NCBI GenBank assembly: GCA_012511485.1
Contig: JAAZFZ010000152.1
Coordinates: 1-7,325, forward strand
Direction of reading: 5' to 3'
Length of the DNA stretch: 7,325 bases
Source of the DNA: Clostridiales bacterium
Lineage (GTDB): Bacteria > Bacillota > Clostridia > Oscillospirales > Acutalibacteraceae
Position 1 is the first letter of the stretch. The number at the start of each line of letters is the position of its first letter. Shown here piece by piece: positions 4,744 through 7,325 of the stretch. The position numbers and the translations under genes were made by a program. The notes beneath the pieces are model-generated. The model did no database searches, had not been told where the DNA came from, and saw only the letters and a program-made list of their open reading frames with translations.

Positions 4744-5718
4744 ATGAATAATAAAAAATATTTTTTGGGTGTAGACGGCGGAGGCACAAAAACTACTGCG
4801 GTTGTATCGGATTCATCGGGCAGAGTTCTGTGTGCCTGCGAGGGCGAGAGCATCAATTATTATGCCATCGGGCTTGAAAAGGCACGGTCAAACATGAAAA
4901 AGGTTTTTGCCTCAGTTTCGGAGAAATGCGGCATAGTTTTTTTTGACGGTGCTTTTATTGGTATGTCCGCACTTAACAGCCGAGCTGACGAAAAGGAGCT
5001 GAGAGCTTTTACCGGCGGTGTTGTTAATGCCGCAAAAACGGACATGGCCAGCGACCTATATGTGGCTCTTGAAGCCTTGCTCGAGAAGGGCGAATGTGCT
5101 GTTGCCATAAGCGGCACAGGCTCAATGTCAATAGCGAGGGACAAAAAGGGCAAGACCTCCTGCATAGGGGGTTGGGGGCATATTCTCGGCGACGAGGGCA
5201 GCGGCTATAGCATTGCTCTTGAAGCAATTAGAGCTGCAATCCGTGCTTATGAGGGCAGCGCACCCAAAACGGAGCTGACAAATGCAGTTCTGGAGCATTA
5301 TAAAATTAACAAGCCGCAAGAGCTGATTGATTTATTCTATAACAAGCCGATAGAGAAGAAGGAGATAGCAGCCTTTGCCATACCTGCCAGGCTCTGCGCT
5401 CAAAACGGTGATGAAATCGCTGCTCAAATAATACTCAAGAATGCCGATGATTTTTCAAAAACCGTTCTTGCTCTTTTGTGCAGGTATTCAAATGGAATAA
5501 GGATAGGGCTGTGGGGCGGCATTTTTCAGCATTGCCCGCAGTATTTAAACAGGTTTTCAAAGAACCTTGCAGATAAGGGGTATACGAATGTGGGGCTTTT
5601 GCAGTATCCACCTGAAATCGGCGCAATTTTTGCCGCAATGAAGCTGTGCGGGCTCGAAATCAGTGAGTGTATCCAAACGAATCTTAAACAATATGCGGAG
5701 GGCAGGCGGAATGAATAA
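4744..5718 (+). CDS. BadF/BadG/BcrA/BcrD-type ATPase, probable N-acetylglucosamine kinase
   Basis: The protein has 324 residues and the ASKHA actin-like ATPase fold of N-acetylhexosamine kinases related to mammalian NAGK. The phosphate-1 loop 'GVDGGGTKT' is at 9-17, the phosphate-2 loop 'SGTGS' at 123-127, and 'GGWGHILGDEGSGY' at 142-155 is a family hallmark. Asp104 in 'ASDLYVAL' matches the expected catalytic base. It would phosphorylate GlcNAc, or a related amino sugar, at O6 with ATP in the cytoplasm. The frame is open 33 codons upstream to 4645, but that ATG lies inside the terminator stem. The ATG at 4744 puts the first strand at the correct distance. Its ribosome site is weak (AGGTG at 4734-4738, five bases away). 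The next gene overlaps its stop by eight bases, showing translational coupling. A glucosamine kinase role is the main alternative. Confidence 0.88.
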   Translation: MNNKKYFLGVDGGGTKTTAVVSDSSGRVLCACEGESINYYAIGLEKARSNMKKVFASVSEKCGIVFFDGAFIGMSALNSRADEKELRAFTGGVVNAAKTDMASDLYVALEALLEKGECAVAISGTGSMSIARDKKGKTSCIGGWGHILGDEGSGYSIALEAIRAAIRAYEGSAPKTELTNAVLEHYKINKPQELIDLFYNKPIEKKEIAAFAIPARLCAQNGDEIAAQIILKNADDFSKTVLALLCRYSNGIRIGLWGGIFQHCPQYLNRFSKNLADKGYTNVGLLQYPPEIGAIFAAMKLCGLEISECIQTNLKQYAEGRRNE

Positions 5719-6448
5719 ATCACTTGAATACATATCAATTATTCAGAGCTTGATTAAAGAGGTTATTGCTACTCAGACGGAAAAAATAGACGGAGCAGCT
5801 CGACTTATTGCCAATGCACTCGAAAGTGGCAGGAGGGTGCACGCCTTTGGCACTGGCCACTCCCATATGCTCGCTGAGGAGATTTTTTACCGTGCAGGCG
5901 GCATTGTAAATATAAATCCCATCCTTGAAACCTCTTTGATGCTCCATGAATCGGCATCCAAAAGCACAAGGATTGAGCGACTCTCAGGCTACGGAGAAAT
6001 CATTTTCGACCATTACGGCCTTCAAAGCGGCGATGTCCTGCTTGTGTTTTCAAATTCAGGCAGGAACGGCGTGAGCATTGACCTTGCAAAGCTTGCCGCA
6101 GAAAGGGGGCTTCATGTTATAGTCATAACGAATATGAAGCATTCTCTTTCGGGCGCATCAAGGCATTTAAGCGGCAAAAGGCTCTATGAGTTTGCCGAGA
6201 TTAATATTGATAACTGTGGCTGCGTAGGTGATGCGTGCGTTGAAATCGAAGGCTTTAACCGCCGTGTTTCACCGACCTCAACGGTTATCGGTGCAATGAT
6301 TCTCAATGCGATAACTGCTCAGGCAGTACAGATGATGGTTGATGATGGATTTGACGTCGAGGTTTTTTCGAGCAGCAATGTGGACGGAGGCGACGAGATT
6401 AACAACAAATTCATTGAAAAATATAAAAAGGAGATTAAATCACTATGA
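5711..6448 (+). CDS. SIS-domain sugar isomerase-like protein, UPF0309 type
   Basis: The protein has 245 residues with a single SIS (sugar isomerase) phosphosugar-binding domain. An N-terminal helix precedes 'HAFGTGHSHMLAEEIFYRAGG' (about 44-64), where the FGTGHSH loop binds the phosphosugar. The second loop 'FSNSGRNG' is at 113-120, and 'SPTSTVIGAMILNAI' (187-201) is a further conserved block; the acidic 'VDGGDEINN' lies near the C-terminus. Length and motifs fit the UPF0309 family, whose function is not established. It lacks the SDLIASI-type signature of MurNAc-6-phosphate etherase MurQ. The start at 5711 has GGAGGG (5697-5702) eight bases upstream and overlaps the kinase stop by eight bases. 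Its position between a GlcNAc kinase and a hexosaminidase implies a phosphorylated amino sugar as substrate or ligand. Isomerase, etherase, deaminase or sensor roles remain possible. Confidence 0.88.
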   Translation: MNKSLEYISIIQSLIKEVIATQTEKIDGAARLIANALESGRRVHAFGTGHSHMLAEEIFYRAGGIVNINPILETSLMLHESASKSTRIERLSGYGEIIFDHYGLQSGDVLLVFSNSGRNGVSIDLAKLAAERGLHVIVITNMKHSLSGASRHLSGKRLYEFAEINIDNCGCVGDACVEIEGFNRRVSPTSTVIGAMILNAITAQAVQMMVDDGFDVEVFSSSNVDGGDEINNKFIEKYKKEIKSL

Positions 6449-7325
6449 ATTTTTCCAATCCTCAGAAAGCTGTAAAAAAAGCTGAGAATTATGTGCTTGA
6501 CGGCATTCCCGCAATTCATGCAGATGGATTTCAAAGTGATTATATCTGCGAGTTTTTTACATCAAAGGGTATCCCCTGCCGTGCGCAAGGCGGCATTGAC
6601 ATAACCTGTGAGCATGACAGCAGCAGAAGCATGACCTATATAGAGGAAACTAGAAGGCTGACGAATGAAAAATACATTTTAGAAACCTCAGTTCCGGATG
6701 GCAAACCCCTAATAAAAATTACTGCAAGCAGCAGGCGGGGAGTCAGGGACGCCGTTAATGCGATATACAGGCAGATTCAAAGCGGCTCACTTTTCGTCGG
6801 TGTAACGCAGGATTATCCTCTGTTTCATAAAAGGGGATATATAGAGGGCTTTTACGGCAATCCATGGAGCTTTGAAGAACGCACCGATATGCTAAAGCTT
6901 ATGTCGGAGCACGGAATGAATACATATTTCTACGCTCCTAAGGATGACCCATATCATAGGGAAAGATGGGATGAGCTTTATCCGGAGCATGAGCTTGAAA
7001 AACTCAAAACGCTCATTGCTTTTTCTCAAAAGCGCTGCATCGACTTTCATTTCTGCATAGCTCCCGGGCTGAGCATGAGATATACCTCGGAGGACGACTA
7101 TCTCAAGCTTCTCAATAAAATCAAGCAGCTCTATTTTGCCGGTGTGAGGCATTTCGGTTTGCTTCTCGATGATATACCCGAGAAGCTCCACTATGAGGAG
7201 GATATTGAGCATTTTGGCGGTGAAACTGTCAATGCACATATTTATTTAATAAACAGGGTTTTTGATGACCTGAAGGATATCGACAGCTCCATGAAGCTAG
7301 TTATCTGCCCCCTGCAGTATCATGG
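6445..7325 (+). CDS. GH84 family beta-N-acetylglucosaminidase, N-terminal part (cut by window end)
   Basis: The frame runs open for 293 codons to the window edge. Residues 1 to about 125 match the alpha/beta domain that precedes GH84 catalytic barrels ('ASSRRGVRDAVNAIYRQI'). The barrel begins at 'KRGYIEGFYGNPWSFEER' and continues with 'MNTYFYAPKDDPYHRERW', both hallmarks of GH84 (O-GlcNAcase/NagJ type). 'LLLDDIP' holds the catalytic aspartate pair Asp242-Asp243, which acts by the substrate-assisted retaining mechanism. Signal peptide and lipoprotein signals are absent: the N-terminus 'MNFSNPQKAVKKAENYV' is polar, so the enzyme should be cytoplasmic, unlike the better-known secreted bacterial members. 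The start ATG overlaps the SIS gene's stop as ATGA, with AAGGAG (6428-6433) eleven bases upstream. It probably releases GlcNAc from an imported or intracellular conjugate to feed the kinase. The C-terminal part is not visible. Confidence 0.93.
   Translation, partial: MNFSNPQKAVKKAENYVLDGIPAIHADGFQSDYICEFFTSKGIPCRAQGGIDITCEHDSSRSMTYIEETRRLTNEKYILETSVPDGKPLIKITASSRRGVRDAVNAIYRQIQSGSLFVGVTQDYPLFHKRGYIEGFYGNPWSFEERTDMLKLMSEHGMNTYFYAPKDDPYHRERWDELYPEHELEKLKTLIAFSQKRCIDFHFCIAPGLSMRYTSEDDYLKLLNKIKQLYFAGVRHFGLLLDDIPEKLHYEEDIEHFGGETVNAHIYLINRVFDDLKDIDSSMKLVICPLQYH

Noticed and set aside
4562..4747. 61-codon + strand frame ending in a membrane-like segment and overlapping the kinase start as ATGA
   Set aside because: It begins at TTG without a ribosome site and reads through the terminator stem and its T-tract; the hydrophobic tail is an artefact of T-rich DNA.
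5663..5710. 16-codon upstream extension of the SIS protein
   Set aside because: The ATG/GTG at 5711 has a good ribosome site and fits the family N-terminus; the extension lies wholly within the kinase coding sequence.
6892..7239. 115-codon minus-strand frame opposite the GH84 gene
   Set aside because: The + strand frame carries unmistakable GH84 motifs throughout this stretch.

Overview
The window looks like a chromosomal piece of a low-to-middle GC Gram-positive anaerobe, most likely a clostridial or Oscillospiraceae-type gut Firmicute. This is an inference from purine-rich Shine-Dalgarno sites ahead of nearly every gene, consensus sigma-A type promoters, U-tract hairpin terminators and Gram-positive-like protein variants. 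No species can be named from the sequence alone. Nothing suggests phage, insertion sequences, CRISPR, rRNA or tRNA. The theme is sugar catabolism, chiefly amino sugars.

Layout: (1) positions 38-322, a small ABM-fold monooxygenase-like gene on the + strand, closed by a hairpin terminator that separates it from a convergent operon. (2) Positions 374-2099, minus strand: two TIM-barrel sugar-phosphate isomerase/epimerase-like genes in tandem, 13 bases apart. (3) Positions 2100-2252, a divergent promoter region with back-to-back promoter candidates. (4) Positions 2253-4088, + strand: a Gfo/Idh/MocA NAD(P)-dependent sugar oxidoreductase and nagB (glucosamine-6-phosphate deaminase), followed by a strong terminator. 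(5) Positions 4135-4743, about 600 bases with no conventional gene. It holds two inverted repeats, a promoter with both hexamers perfect, a possible 40-residue small ORF, several small hairpins, a strong intrinsic terminator and a second promoter. (6) Positions 4744-7325+, a tightly coupled operon: a BadF/BadG-type N-acetylhexosamine kinase, a UPF0309-type SIS-domain protein (8-base overlap), and a GH84 beta-N-acetylglucosaminidase (4-base ATGA overlap) cut off by the window end.

How they may work together (inference): the GH84 enzyme lacks a signal peptide, so it should release GlcNAc from an imported or internal conjugate in the cytoplasm. The kinase would phosphorylate GlcNAc, and NagB would turn glucosamine-6-phosphate into fructose-6-phosphate and ammonia. 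A deacetylase (NagA), a transporter and a regulator are needed but absent from this window. The oxidoreductase plus two epimerase-like barrels suggest an additional oxidation/epimerisation or 3-keto-sugar elimination step on an unusual glycoside or amino sugar. The least explained part is the 4.1-4.7 kb intergenic region with its candidate RNA or small-peptide transcript.
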